8,586 nucleotides of DNA from Lachnospiraceae bacterium. Its GTDB lineage: Bacteria; Bacillota; Clostridia; Lachnospirales; Lachnospiraceae. Shown here one piece after another: positions 1-5,218 of this stretch. The DNA lies in NCBI GenBank assembly GCA_009774245.1, contig VSNM01000052.1, positions 1 to 8,586 on the forward strand, in the 5' to 3' direction. Under the pieces are notes generated by a model. That model saw only the letters and a list, made by a program, of their open reading frames with translations, did not search any database and was not told the DNA's origin. Within the stretch, counting starts at the first letter, position 1; each line of letters opens with the position of its first letter. The position numbers were made by a program, and so were the translations under genes.

Positions 1-933
1 GAAGCGTACTGCATCAGCGATGTCATCCGGAGAAGGCGGGAAATGCTGGGCATGACGAAGAAAGCGCTGTGCGAAGGTATCTGCTCCGAAAAGACGATCG
101 GGAGACTGGAGGCAAAGAAAACAAAGCCAAATATTGAGACCGTGCGGCTGCTGTTTGAGAAGCTGAATCTGTCTGGGGAGTATCAGAGGGCACAGATCGT
201 TTCGAAGGACGTGAAAGCGGGTGTTATTGTCGGGGAGATATGTGTTTGTGCTAATAGGTGCGATTATCAAAAAGTCGAGGCATTGCTGGAGGAACTTGAG
301 CAATACATATCATTTGAAAATCCAATCAACCAACAATATAAGGAGTGGACGGAAGTCAGAATGAAAGCTGGTCGTGGAAAACTGTCAAAAGAGGAATCGG
401 CAAAGTGTTTTAGAAAAATATTGGAGGATACCATACCGTATGAAGCAGTGTTAAGAGATGGCGAGAAATATTTGACGAATGTGGAAATGCAGTGTTTGCT
501 CAATATTGCTTTGTGTAGTGAAAAAGCAAAGGAAAATAGGGCGAATAGGGCGCTCGATGTTTTACTGGAATTGTGTAGTCAGTTGGAAGCAGATGAAGGG
601 ATTCTTGAGCACATTGGAGTTTGGGAATTGGTTATGACAAATGTTGCAAATATTTATGGAGACAGAGGTGAGTACGATCGGTCTGATGCTATTAGTATAA
701 AAACTATGGAGATGTGTGTCCATTGTTATAGAATGCGTTTGCTTCATATGCTTTTGTATATTATTTTGTGGAATTCTGATGAACGAAAAAAGAAAAATAT
801 CCCTGTAAAACAGGGATATCAGGAAGATATGTATTTAAAGAAATGCATTGCATTATGCCAGATAAATAGTAATTTTGAATGGGCGACAAAACTTAAAAAT
901 CGTCTTTCAAAACTTTTGACAAAACCAAATTAA
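1..933 (+). CDS. XRE-family regulator with helical (TPR-like) C-terminal region, RRNPP/PlcR-Rgg type, 5' partial
   Basis: The frame is open from the first base, so the gene starts upstream of the window; the ATG at 43 lies inside the HTH and is not the real start. Visible residues 5-45 form an XRE helix-turn-helix (ISDVIRRRREMLGMTKKALC, then GICSEKTIGRLEAKKTKPN). The rest, about 260 residues, is acidic/basic amphipathic helix with the look of the TPR-like peptide-binding region of PlcR/Rgg/RRNPP regulators, though I cannot assign individual repeats. In related Lachnospiraceae proteins this kind of HTH can be internal, with another domain before it, so much of the protein may be missing. It is a DNA-binding cytoplasmic regulator. 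Its neighbours, a convergent small secreted-type peptide and a divergent radical SAM enzyme, suggest that it senses a peptide and acts at the palindromes at 1228-1276 (inference). GC falls steeply along the gene, about 52% in the first 240 bases and about 32% over 601-900 by hand count. Confidence 0.82.
   Translation, partial: EAYCISDVIRRRREMLGMTKKALCEGICSEKTIGRLEAKKTKPNIETVRLLFEKLNLSGEYQRAQIVSKDVKAGVIVGEICVCANRCDYQKVEALLEELEQYISFENPINQQYKEWTEVRMKAGRGKLSKEESAKCFRKILEDTIPYEAVLRDGEKYLTNVEMQCLLNIALCSEKAKENRANRALDVLLELCSQLEADEGILEHIGVWELVMTNVANIYGDRGEYDRSDAISIKTMEMCVHCYRMRLLHMLLYIILWNSDERKKKNIPVKQGYQEDMYLKKCIALCQINSNFEWATKLKNRLSKLLTKPN
786..819 (-). terminator. Intrinsic terminator of the 51-aa peptide gene, antisense inside the regulator gene
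   Basis: A perfect 9-bp stem (ATATCCCTG at 797-805 and CAGGGATAT at 811-819) with a 5-nt loop. Read on the minus strand it is followed at once by TTTTTCTTTTTT. There is no T-run on the plus side, so it works only for minus-strand transcripts. It lies 110 nt beyond the peptide stop codon, within the codons for the regulator's C-terminal region. Confidence 0.8.
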
Positions 934-1085
934 TACTCAATGCCAGTCGGACCAGGCATATCGCTTAAAGGAGCAATCCCGCTATTATCAACCTGAGGAA
1001 GTGTTCCGACAACGCCTGTATTTAAAGTTACTGTAATCGCCAGTAAAAACATAATGCTCATCGCTTTTTTAATTGCTTTTTTCAT
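930..1085 (-). CDS. Small secreted-type peptide, 51 aa (candidate pheromone pro-peptide or RiPP precursor)
   Basis: The start is the ATG at 1085, preceded by AGAAGGA with 9-nt spacing; a longer in-frame start at 1163 has no good ribosome site and would bury the leader. The peptide has a basic N-terminus (MKKAIKKAM), a hydrophobic core at residues 9-27 (SIMFLLAITVTLNTGVVG) and a short Pro/Gly-rich tail, with residues 39-51 reading PLSDMPGPTGIEY. This matches the layout of exported pro-peptides whose C-terminal segment is the active signal (PapR, Phr, SHP types). It could also be a ribosomal-peptide precursor for the radical SAM enzyme encoded divergently. It has its own promoter candidates, ribosome site and terminator, which argues for a real gene. 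Its stop overlaps the regulator's stop in TTAA (930-933). No known peptide family is recognised from the sequence. Confidence 0.72.
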   Translation of the reverse strand: MKKAIKKAMSIMFLLAITVTLNTGVVGTLPQVDNSGIAPLSDMPGPTGIEY

Positions 1086-1094
1086 AGTTATGGT

Positions 1095-1101
1095 TCCTTC
1101 T
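1095..1101 (-). promoter_or_regulatory. Ribosome binding site fixing the peptide start at 1085
   Basis: AGAAGGA on the minus strand, 9 nt ahead of the ATG. It sets the peptide length at 51 rather than 77 residues. Confidence 0.75.
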
Positions 1102-1122
1102 TTCGTAAAAAGATAAAAATAA

Positions 1123-1151
1123 ATTATCAGGTTCACTGTCCCGCGTATCAC
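1123..1151 (-). promoter_or_regulatory. Alternative proximal promoter for the peptide gene
   Basis: GATAAT (1123-1128) with GTGATA (1146-1151) at 17-nt spacing on the minus strand. The -10 is good and the -35 matches 4 of 6. A CACTGT-N10-ACAGTG inverted repeat (1134-1155) overlaps the -35. It could give basal expression, while the operator-linked promoter farther upstream gives induced expression. Confidence 0.4.
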
Positions 1152-1198
1152 AGTGCGAAACAAAAATGATCGTTATTGATCAGTCACTCAACAATTTC

Positions 1199-1227
1199 AT
1201 TTAAACGCAGGAATCCGAAAAAAGCAA
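1199..1227 (-). promoter_or_regulatory. Operator-linked promoter for the peptide gene (mirror of the enzyme promoter)
   Basis: TTGCTT (1222-1227) and TTAAAT (1199-1204), 17-nt spacer, minus strand. Both boxes are poor, but the -35 abuts the palindrome at 1228-1243 exactly as the enzyme's -35 abuts the palindrome at 1261-1276. A weak promoter next to an activator site is the expected arrangement for an activated gene. Confidence 0.45.
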
Positions 1228-1243
1228 TGGCCAGAGCTGTCCA
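1228..1243. promoter_or_regulatory. Operator site 1, imperfect dyad TGGCCAG-N2-CTGTCCA
   Basis: An imperfect copy of the 16-bp dyad at 1261-1276. It belongs to a 22-bp arm (1225-1246) that matches the reverse complement of 1258-1279 at 20 of 22 positions. The dyad centres are 33 bp apart, about three helical turns, so two regulator dimers would sit on the same face. Likely bound by the neighbouring XRE protein (inference). Confidence 0.65.
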
Positions 1244-1260
1244 AAAACTATAGCGGATTT

Positions 1261-1276
1261 TGGCCAGTTCTGGCCA
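1261..1276. promoter_or_regulatory. Operator site 2, perfect dyad TGGCCAG-TT-CTGGCCA
   Basis: A perfect 7-bp inverted repeat with a 2-nt centre. It ends at the base before the -35 element of the radical SAM gene and is centred near -43 relative to the expected transcription start, the usual place for an activator touching RNA polymerase. Confidence 0.7.
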
Positions 1277-1305
1277 TTGATGGCGGTCAGGATGAGTGTT
1301 ATAAT
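1277..1305 (+). promoter_or_regulatory. Promoter of the radical SAM gene
   Basis: TTGATG (1277-1282), 17-nt spacer, TATAAT (1300-1305). The predicted start is near 1312, giving a leader of about 75 nt. The -35 is imperfect and touches operator site 2. Confidence 0.72.
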
Positions 1306-1370
1306 AATATTTATTAATACGTCAAATGATAACAGATGGTATTTTTCAGGCATACCAATCGATATACATC

Positions 1371-1380
1371 AGGAAAGGGG
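1371..1380 (+). promoter_or_regulatory. Ribosome binding site fixing the radical SAM start at 1386
   Basis: AGGAAAGGGG, 5 nt before the ATG at 1386. The earlier in-frame ATG at 1326 has no such site and lies close to the predicted transcription start. Confidence 0.8.
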
Positions 1381-1385
1381 TAATT

Positions 1386-2657
1386 ATGAAGGCATCGGGT
1401 TATTACATATCAGCACAGATTGATGATTTTGTTCTGTATTATAATTTAGTCAATGATACCCTGCTCCAGCTTCCGGCCGAGCGAAACGAAGGCTGTATCG
1501 AGTGTCTGAACAATCCAAACAATACCAGATCGATTTATTGGAGTAAGCTGTATGAGGACCGGTTCATAGTCGAGGACGACTACGACGAACTCAAAGAGAT
1601 TCAGCGCAGGCATTGGAAGACAGTAAACAGCGCGGACGAGCTCAATATAACGGTGATTGCTACTTTGAAGTGTAATAGTGACTGTGTCTACTGTGAGCAG
1701 AGAAATCTCGATTTCCGGTATTCTGAGATGACAGAGAATGATTTTGATGGATTGTATGAATTTCTGATGGGTGCATCACAGAAAAGGATTCATATCAACT
1801 GGTATGGCGGCGAGCCGCTTCTGGCCAGGGATGAGATTTTAAGGTTTTGCGCGAGGGCGGATAAGGATAAGCGGCATACATACAGCTATTCCATCTCGAC
1901 CAATGCCTCTATATATGATGAGCGGTTTTTCAGAATGATGGAGCGATACGGACTGACGAATGTGACGGTTTCTGTCGTTGGCACAGGAGAGCTGCACAGT
2001 GTATTGCGCCCGTCTGACGAGTACGACTTCGGGTGCGTGGTTAAGAACATAGTCAGAATGATGAGACATACCAACGTCATCGTGAATATCAATCTCTGTA
2101 AGAGTAATGTCGGGAATATCAGGAATATTTTCGAAGAACTTTCAGGTTACAGACATTCGTCACTCTCTTTTTCCTTCAGCCGAATTGTCAGCAGTGCCAA
2201 CAGGCCATGCGCGGAGATCGAGCTGGATGTTGATACCTATATGGAGTATGTCATAGAGGAGGCAAACTGGGCGTTGGACCATCAGTTCCGTATCAGTGAC
2301 ATGAGTTGTTTCCAGAACTTTGGCGTGTACTGCGGCGTGTATGCGAGGAATAATTATGTGGTTGGTCCCGGATTGTATCTGTATCAGTGCGATCGCACTT
2401 ATGATCCAAAGGATTCTTTTGCACAGATTGTCAACGGTGCACTGGTGTATCATTTAAACCGGGCCAGCTGTCCGGACACAGAACACTGCATCGATCCATA
2501 CAAAGTTGATGAGTGCAGGGCGTGTAAACTGCTGCCATACTGCAATGGCGGCTGCGACTATATGAGGAAATCAGGACAGAGTGCGTGTCCGCCGGAGAAG
2601 AACTATCTGGAGGATTATCTGAAACTGTACTATAGGATATTCTACGAGAGACGATAG
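1386..2657 (+). CDS. Radical SAM/SPASM enzyme, peptide-maturase type
   Basis: A 423-residue protein. The radical SAM core begins at residue 88, with the CxxxCxxC iron-sulfur site at C96, C100 and C103 and the GGEP SAM-binding motif at 141-144 (NWYGGEPLL). The C-terminus is a SPASM domain that binds further 4Fe-4S clusters: C316 and C335, then CX2CX5CX3C at C377, C380, C386 and C390, and C401. The first SPASM pair has five rather than four residues between Gly329 and C335, a small deviation. Radical SAM/SPASM proteins use S-adenosylmethionine to make thioether, C-C or other crosslinks in peptides, or mature enzymes such as sulfatases. The small size, about 88 N-terminal residues before the core, and the small-peptide/XRE neighbours favour a peptide substrate, probably the 51-mer (inference). 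It is cytoplasmic. The gene stands alone between its own promoter and a terminator at 2689-2720. Confidence 0.93.
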   Translation: MKASGYYISAQIDDFVLYYNLVNDTLLQLPAERNEGCIECLNNPNNTRSIYWSKLYEDRFIVEDDYDELKEIQRRHWKTVNSADELNITVIATLKCNSDCVYCEQRNLDFRYSEMTENDFDGLYEFLMGASQKRIHINWYGGEPLLARDEILRFCARADKDKRHTYSYSISTNASIYDERFFRMMERYGLTNVTVSVVGTGELHSVLRPSDEYDFGCVVKNIVRMMRHTNVIVNINLCKSNVGNIRNIFEELSGYRHSSLSFSFSRIVSSANRPCAEIELDVDTYMEYVIEEANWALDHQFRISDMSCFQNFGVYCGVYARNNYVVGPGLYLYQCDRTYDPKDSFAQIVNGALVYHLNRASCPDTEHCIDPYKVDECRACKLLPYCNGGCDYMRKSGQSACPPEKNYLEDYLKLYYRIFYERR

Positions 2658-2688
2658 TACAACGCTGTATTAACATATTGAGTCTAGG

Positions 2689-2720
2689 AGGTTAGAGCTG
2701 TGCGGGCTTTAACCTTTTTT
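2689..2720 (+). terminator. Intrinsic terminator after the radical SAM gene
   Basis: GGTTAGAGC (2690-2698) pairs with GCTTTAACC (2706-2714) in a 9-bp stem with one G-T wobble and a 7-nt loop, followed by six T (2715-2720). It lies 32 nt after the stop codon. Its left arm contains AGGAGG (2686-2691), which imitates a ribosome site ahead of a GTG at 2700. Confidence 0.8.
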
Positions 2721-2724
2721 GCAC

Positions 2725-2753
2725 TTGATTCATTGTGCCGAATGTATTATACT
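2725..2753 (+). promoter_or_regulatory. Promoter of the lipoprotein gene
   Basis: TTGATT (2725-2730), 17-nt spacer, TATACT (2748-2753). It lies just after the terminator, so the lipoprotein gene is a separate unit from the radical SAM gene. Confidence 0.65.
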
Positions 2754-2798
2754 TTAATAGTGATAGACTGTTCAAGTATAAAATCTGGGGGGATTTCA

Positions 2799-3596
2799 AT
2801 GAAGATTTCAATAAAAAAATCAAGTGTCTTAACGCTGTTTCTTTCTATTCTGTGCTGTCTCTGTCTGACAGGCTGCGCGGATATGCTGAAAAAGGAGGAC
2901 ATGGACCAGACAGTGGAGCGTCTGATCAAAGCGCTGAATGAGGACGATGCCGATCAGATCTATGCGTCCATGTATCCGGGTGTTGTTACCCGCGAGCAAT
3001 TTGACGAGTCCTACGAGACTGTCCGGCAGCTCTGGAAAAAAACTGACGATCACACGACGAAGCTGAAAGCCATCAACACGAATAAAAATTTTAATCAATC
3101 CGGTAATTCCATCGTCTGCCAGGCACAGTATTACGTCTACACACAGGAGCAGGATTACACCATTGCCCTGACGTATCTGTCTGACGATATCGGAGAAGGG
3201 GTGTACCAGTTTAATCTCAACGTCGGGACGGAGCCTGTGCTGCTCAGCGGGGGATTTACGACCTTTAGGGACAATTCTGCGCTTCAATGGGGACTGCTGG
3301 CGCTCAATGTCCTGTCGTATCTCTTTATCCTTGTCACGGTAGTCGATATCCTCAGGAAGCGTCCACGGCTGTTTGGGGTGTGGCTTGTGGCGGCGTTAGT
3401 TTTTATGGGGTTCTGGATACAGGCCGCGCCCGGCAGTTTTCGTATCAATGGAAGCATCAGCGCGTTTGCAGCGTCCGCTTTCAAAATATACAGCAGAGGT
3501 ATCCGGAGATTCACTTTTATGCTTCCTGTGGGAGCCATTGTCTATTGGTGTCTGCGCAAAAAGCTGCTGTCTCAAAAGCTGCTAAACAGCAAATGA
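2799..3596 (+). CDS. Lipoprotein with C-terminal membrane segments, function unknown
   Basis: A 265-residue protein from the ATG at 2799, preceded by TGGGGGGAT; this start gives a clean lipoprotein signal. Residues 1-25 are the signal (MKISIKKSSVLTLFLSILCC, then LCLTG) and the lipobox is LTGC with Cys26 as the lipidated residue. Residues 30-150 form a soluble extracytoplasmic domain that starts with a helix (MDQTVERLIKALNEDDADQI) and continues with strands, similar in pattern to the NTF2-like DUF4878/DUF3887 lipoproteins; that resemblance is weak. Hydrophobic stretches at about 161-184, 191-208 and 236-252 are probable transmembrane helices, so the protein is held by both a lipid and membrane spans, which is unusual. 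A longer version from GTG 2700 would start inside the upstream terminator and is unlikely. Nothing here ties it functionally to the peptide cassette. Confidence 0.8.
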   Translation: MKISIKKSSVLTLFLSILCCLCLTGCADMLKKEDMDQTVERLIKALNEDDADQIYASMYPGVVTREQFDESYETVRQLWKKTDDHTTKLKAINTNKNFNQSGNSIVCQAQYYVYTQEQDYTIALTYLSDDIGEGVYQFNLNVGTEPVLLSGGFTTFRDNSALQWGLLALNVLSYLFILVTVVDILRKRPRLFGVWLVAALVFMGFWIQAAPGSFRINGSISAFAASAFKIYSRGIRRFTFMLPVGAIVYWCLRKKLLSQKLLNSK

Positions 3597-3624
3597 TGCA
3601 AAGATGATGCAAAAATGATGCAAA
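3593..3624 (+). repeat. Three tandem ATGATGCAAA units with 11-bp period
   Basis: ATGATGCAAA occurs at 3593-3602, 3604-3613 and 3615-3624, each step exactly 11 bp. The first unit includes the TGA stop codon of the lipoprotein gene. One turn of DNA per unit would place a bound protein on a single face, but a simple slippage origin is equally possible. Confidence 0.85.
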
Positions 3625-3834
3625 TTTGTTTTATGATAGAAAATGGTTATATGAATGCACATGGCAAATTTTATTGACTGTGTTTTATTGAACATACGCT
3701 TGGATTGCGTATCAGGGTTGGAGAGTAAATCGTAACAGGATGGGTATAATATATTAGGTCGTTTTCACGGTGCAGCAATACGCATTCGTGAGAATGTGAT
3801 TACGCACGAAATCTATCATAAGACAGAGGTGTAT
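3597..3834. other. Repeat-rich spacer between lipoprotein and lysozyme genes
   Basis: No gene is seen. Besides the three 10-mers at the left edge, it holds a direct repeat TTTTATTGA (3669-3677 and 3683-3691, 14-bp period), an inverted repeat ATACGC-N7-GCGTAT (3694-3712), a consensus TATAAT at 3745-3750, and a 7-bp hairpin with a GTGA tetraloop (3781-3798) in what would be the lysozyme leader. No convincing terminator for the lipoprotein gene was found. Confidence 0.6.
3745..3750 (+). promoter_or_regulatory. Possible -10 element of the GH25 gene
   Basis: A perfect TATAAT, 85 nt before the start codon, but without a recognisable -35 at 16-18 nt. It may depend on an activator or alternative contacts; the repeats upstream (3669-3712) are candidate sites. 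Confidence 0.4.
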
Positions 3835-4680
3835 ATGGAGCAGACGAAATTATTGTCGGGACAAGAAAATGAATATAGAGTGATTTGTGAGCAGGAGAAA
3901 AAGAATAAAGAAGATTTGAATAAAAAATCACGCAAAAAGAGACGATGCTTCTGGGCAGCCGGGATTTGTTCGCTGGCAGCGGTGATGGCTGTCACAGGGG
4001 TATTGGTGCTGCGCAAGGAAATCCGGATTAATCCGATGGTGGCGGGTGGATACGAGGTTCATGGAGTGGACGTGTCCCACTATCAGGGGACGATCGACTG
4101 GGATGTGCTTTCGCAGAATCAGGATTTTGCGTTTATCAAGGCGACGGAGGGGAGCACGCACGTAGACGAGCGTTTCCTCGACAACTGGCAGGCTGCAGGG
4201 CAGACGCATCTGTATCTGGGCGCATACCATTTTTTCAGCTTTGACAGCGAGGGGGATAAGCAGGCTGCGTCCTACATTGAGACGGTGGGAGATCTGGACG
4301 GAAAGCTTGCGCCTGTCGTCGATGTGGAATATTATGGAAACAAGCGGAGCGATCCGCCCAAACGGGCAGAGGTGGTCAGGAATCTCACGGCGATGCTGGA
4401 CGCGTTGGAGCAGCACTATGAGGTCAAGCCGATTATCTATACTACTTACACGATCTACAATGAATATATCAAAGGAGAGTTTGAGGATTATCCGCTGTGG
4501 GTGCGCAGCGTTTATTGTCCGCCGTCTGTTCTGTTTGGAAATAATTGGAGTTTCTGGCAGTATATGGATACGGCTATGCTTGACGGCTATACGGGAGCTG
4601 AGCAGTATATCGACGTGAATGTGTTCCGGGGGACAAGGCAGGAGCTTGAAAAGATGACGATACAGAAGACCATGTACTGA
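3835..4680 (+). CDS. Membrane-anchored GH25 lysozyme (N-acetylmuramidase)
   Basis: A 281-residue protein from the ATG at 3835, preceded by AGAGGTG; a GTG at 3796 in the same frame lies inside a leader hairpin and has no ribosome site. Residues 1-36 are cytoplasmic and highly charged (KKNKEDLNKKSRKKRR), and residues 38-59 are a transmembrane anchor. The GH25 barrel fills 74-270: it opens with GVDVSHYQG (Asp79), then FIKATEG (100-106), AYHFF (130-134), the catalytic Asp163-x-Glu165 pair in PVVDVEYYG, IIYTTY (200-205), LWVRSV (221-226) and FWQY (240-243). GH25 enzymes cut the N-acetylmuramic acid to N-acetylglucosamine bond of peptidoglycan. With an inside-out anchor and no cleavable signal it probably remodels the cell's own wall rather than acting as a free lysin. 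It is followed after 39 nt by the Nudix gene and may be co-transcribed with it. Confidence 0.92.
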   Translation: MEQTKLLSGQENEYRVICEQEKKNKEDLNKKSRKKRRCFWAAGICSLAAVMAVTGVLVLRKEIRINPMVAGGYEVHGVDVSHYQGTIDWDVLSQNQDFAFIKATEGSTHVDERFLDNWQAAGQTHLYLGAYHFFSFDSEGDKQAASYIETVGDLDGKLAPVVDVEYYGNKRSDPPKRAEVVRNLTAMLDALEQHYEVKPIIYTTYTIYNEYIKGEFEDYPLWVRSVYCPPSVLFGNNWSFWQYMDTAMLDGYTGAEQYIDVNVFRGTRQELEKMTIQKTMY

Positions 4681-4719
4681 ACAGCATGGGTTTTCAATAA
4701 ATGAAGGGAGATGTGTGCA

Positions 4720-5211
4720 ATGCGTTTTCAGTATTGTCCCTACTGTGGGAGGAAGGCGGTTCAAAAAGAGATTGGCGATGAGGGCGTTATCCCGTACTGC
4801 GAAAGCTGTGCGGTGCCGCTATGGGATATGTTTACCACCAGTATCATCGCGGCGGTAGTGAATGAATGCGGGGAGGTCGCACTGCTGCGGCAGAATTATG
4901 TCTCGACGACGAACCATGTATGCGTTGCCGGTGTCATGAAGCTCGGGGAATCGGCCGAGGAGACGGTGGTGCGTGAGATCGGCGAGGAACTGGGGTTGTC
5001 TGTGAAATCAGTAGAATTTGTAAAGAGTTATCCCTATGAGAAAAAAGAGATGCTGATGCTCGGATTTAAGGCTGTCGCGGAAAAGGGCGATTTTGTACTG
5101 TCGGGGGAAGTGGACGCGGCGGAGTGGGTGAAGTTTGAGGACGCACTGGGGTTGCTGCGGGAGGGCAGCATCGCGTGGCAGCTGGTCAGAGCAGTGATCA
5201 GGGCGGAGTGA
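4720..5211 (+). CDS. Zinc-ribbon Nudix hydrolase, NudC-like
   Basis: A 163-residue protein. The ATG at 4720 is chosen because AAGGGAG (4704-4710) is 9 nt away from it; the ATG at 4711 touches that site directly. Residues 6-30 form a zinc ribbon with CPYC (C6, C9) and CESC (C27, C30). The Nudix box occupies 71-93 and fits the consensus GX5EX7REUXEEXGU in full (Gly71, Glu77, REIGEELGL at 85-93). After it comes SYPYEKKEMLMLGFKA (103-118), a degenerate version of the SQPWPFP-type signature of NAD-capping pyrophosphatase NudC. The order ribbon, Nudix box, SxPx motif is that of NudC without its N-terminal domain. The likely reaction is hydrolysis of a nucleoside-diphosphate-linked compound such as NAD(H), but the altered motif makes the substrate uncertain. 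It lies 7 nt before the DUF6881 gene, which points to one operon. Confidence 0.9.
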   Translation: MRFQYCPYCGRKAVQKEIGDEGVIPYCESCAVPLWDMFTTSIIAAVVNECGEVALLRQNYVSTTNHVCVAGVMKLGESAEETVVREIGEELGLSVKSVEFVKSYPYEKKEMLMLGFKAVAEKGDFVLSGEVDAAEWVKFEDALGLLREGSIAWQLVRAVIRAE

Positions 5212-5218
5212 ATGGATT

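Noticed and set aside
1086..1163. 26-residue N-terminal extension of the small peptide
   Set aside because: It overlaps the proximal promoter, lacks a good ribosome site, and would move the basic/hydrophobic leader to the middle of the protein.
1225..1279. Operator inverted repeat read as a transcription terminator
   Set aside because: It could form a long hairpin, but it lies upstream of the predicted starts of both genes, is followed by no T-run, and its arms are themselves palindromic as expected of operators.
1326..1385. Longer N-terminus for the radical SAM enzyme from ATG 1326
   Set aside because: Only about 14 nt from the predicted transcription start and without a ribosome site, whereas ATG 1386 has AGGAAAGGGG.
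2658..2798. Radical SAM gene and lipoprotein as one operon
   Set aside because: A good intrinsic terminator followed by a good promoter separates them.
2829..3287. 152-codon antisense frame under the lipoprotein gene
   Set aside because: No ribosome site or promoter, and it mirrors a gene with a clear lipobox and promoter.
3593..3624. CRISPR-like array
   Set aside because: 10-bp units with one-base gaps have no spacers and no cas genes are nearby.
4670..4694. Possible terminator after the lysozyme gene (CCATG/CATGG followed by TTTT)
   Set aside because: A 5-bp stem with a 10-nt loop and a short T-run is too weak to support; co-transcription with the Nudix gene remains possible.
3928..4764. 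278-codon open frame antisense to the lysozyme gene
   Set aside because: It lies wholly opposite a clear GH25 domain and the start of the Nudix gene, has no ribosome site, and its protein shows no family pattern.
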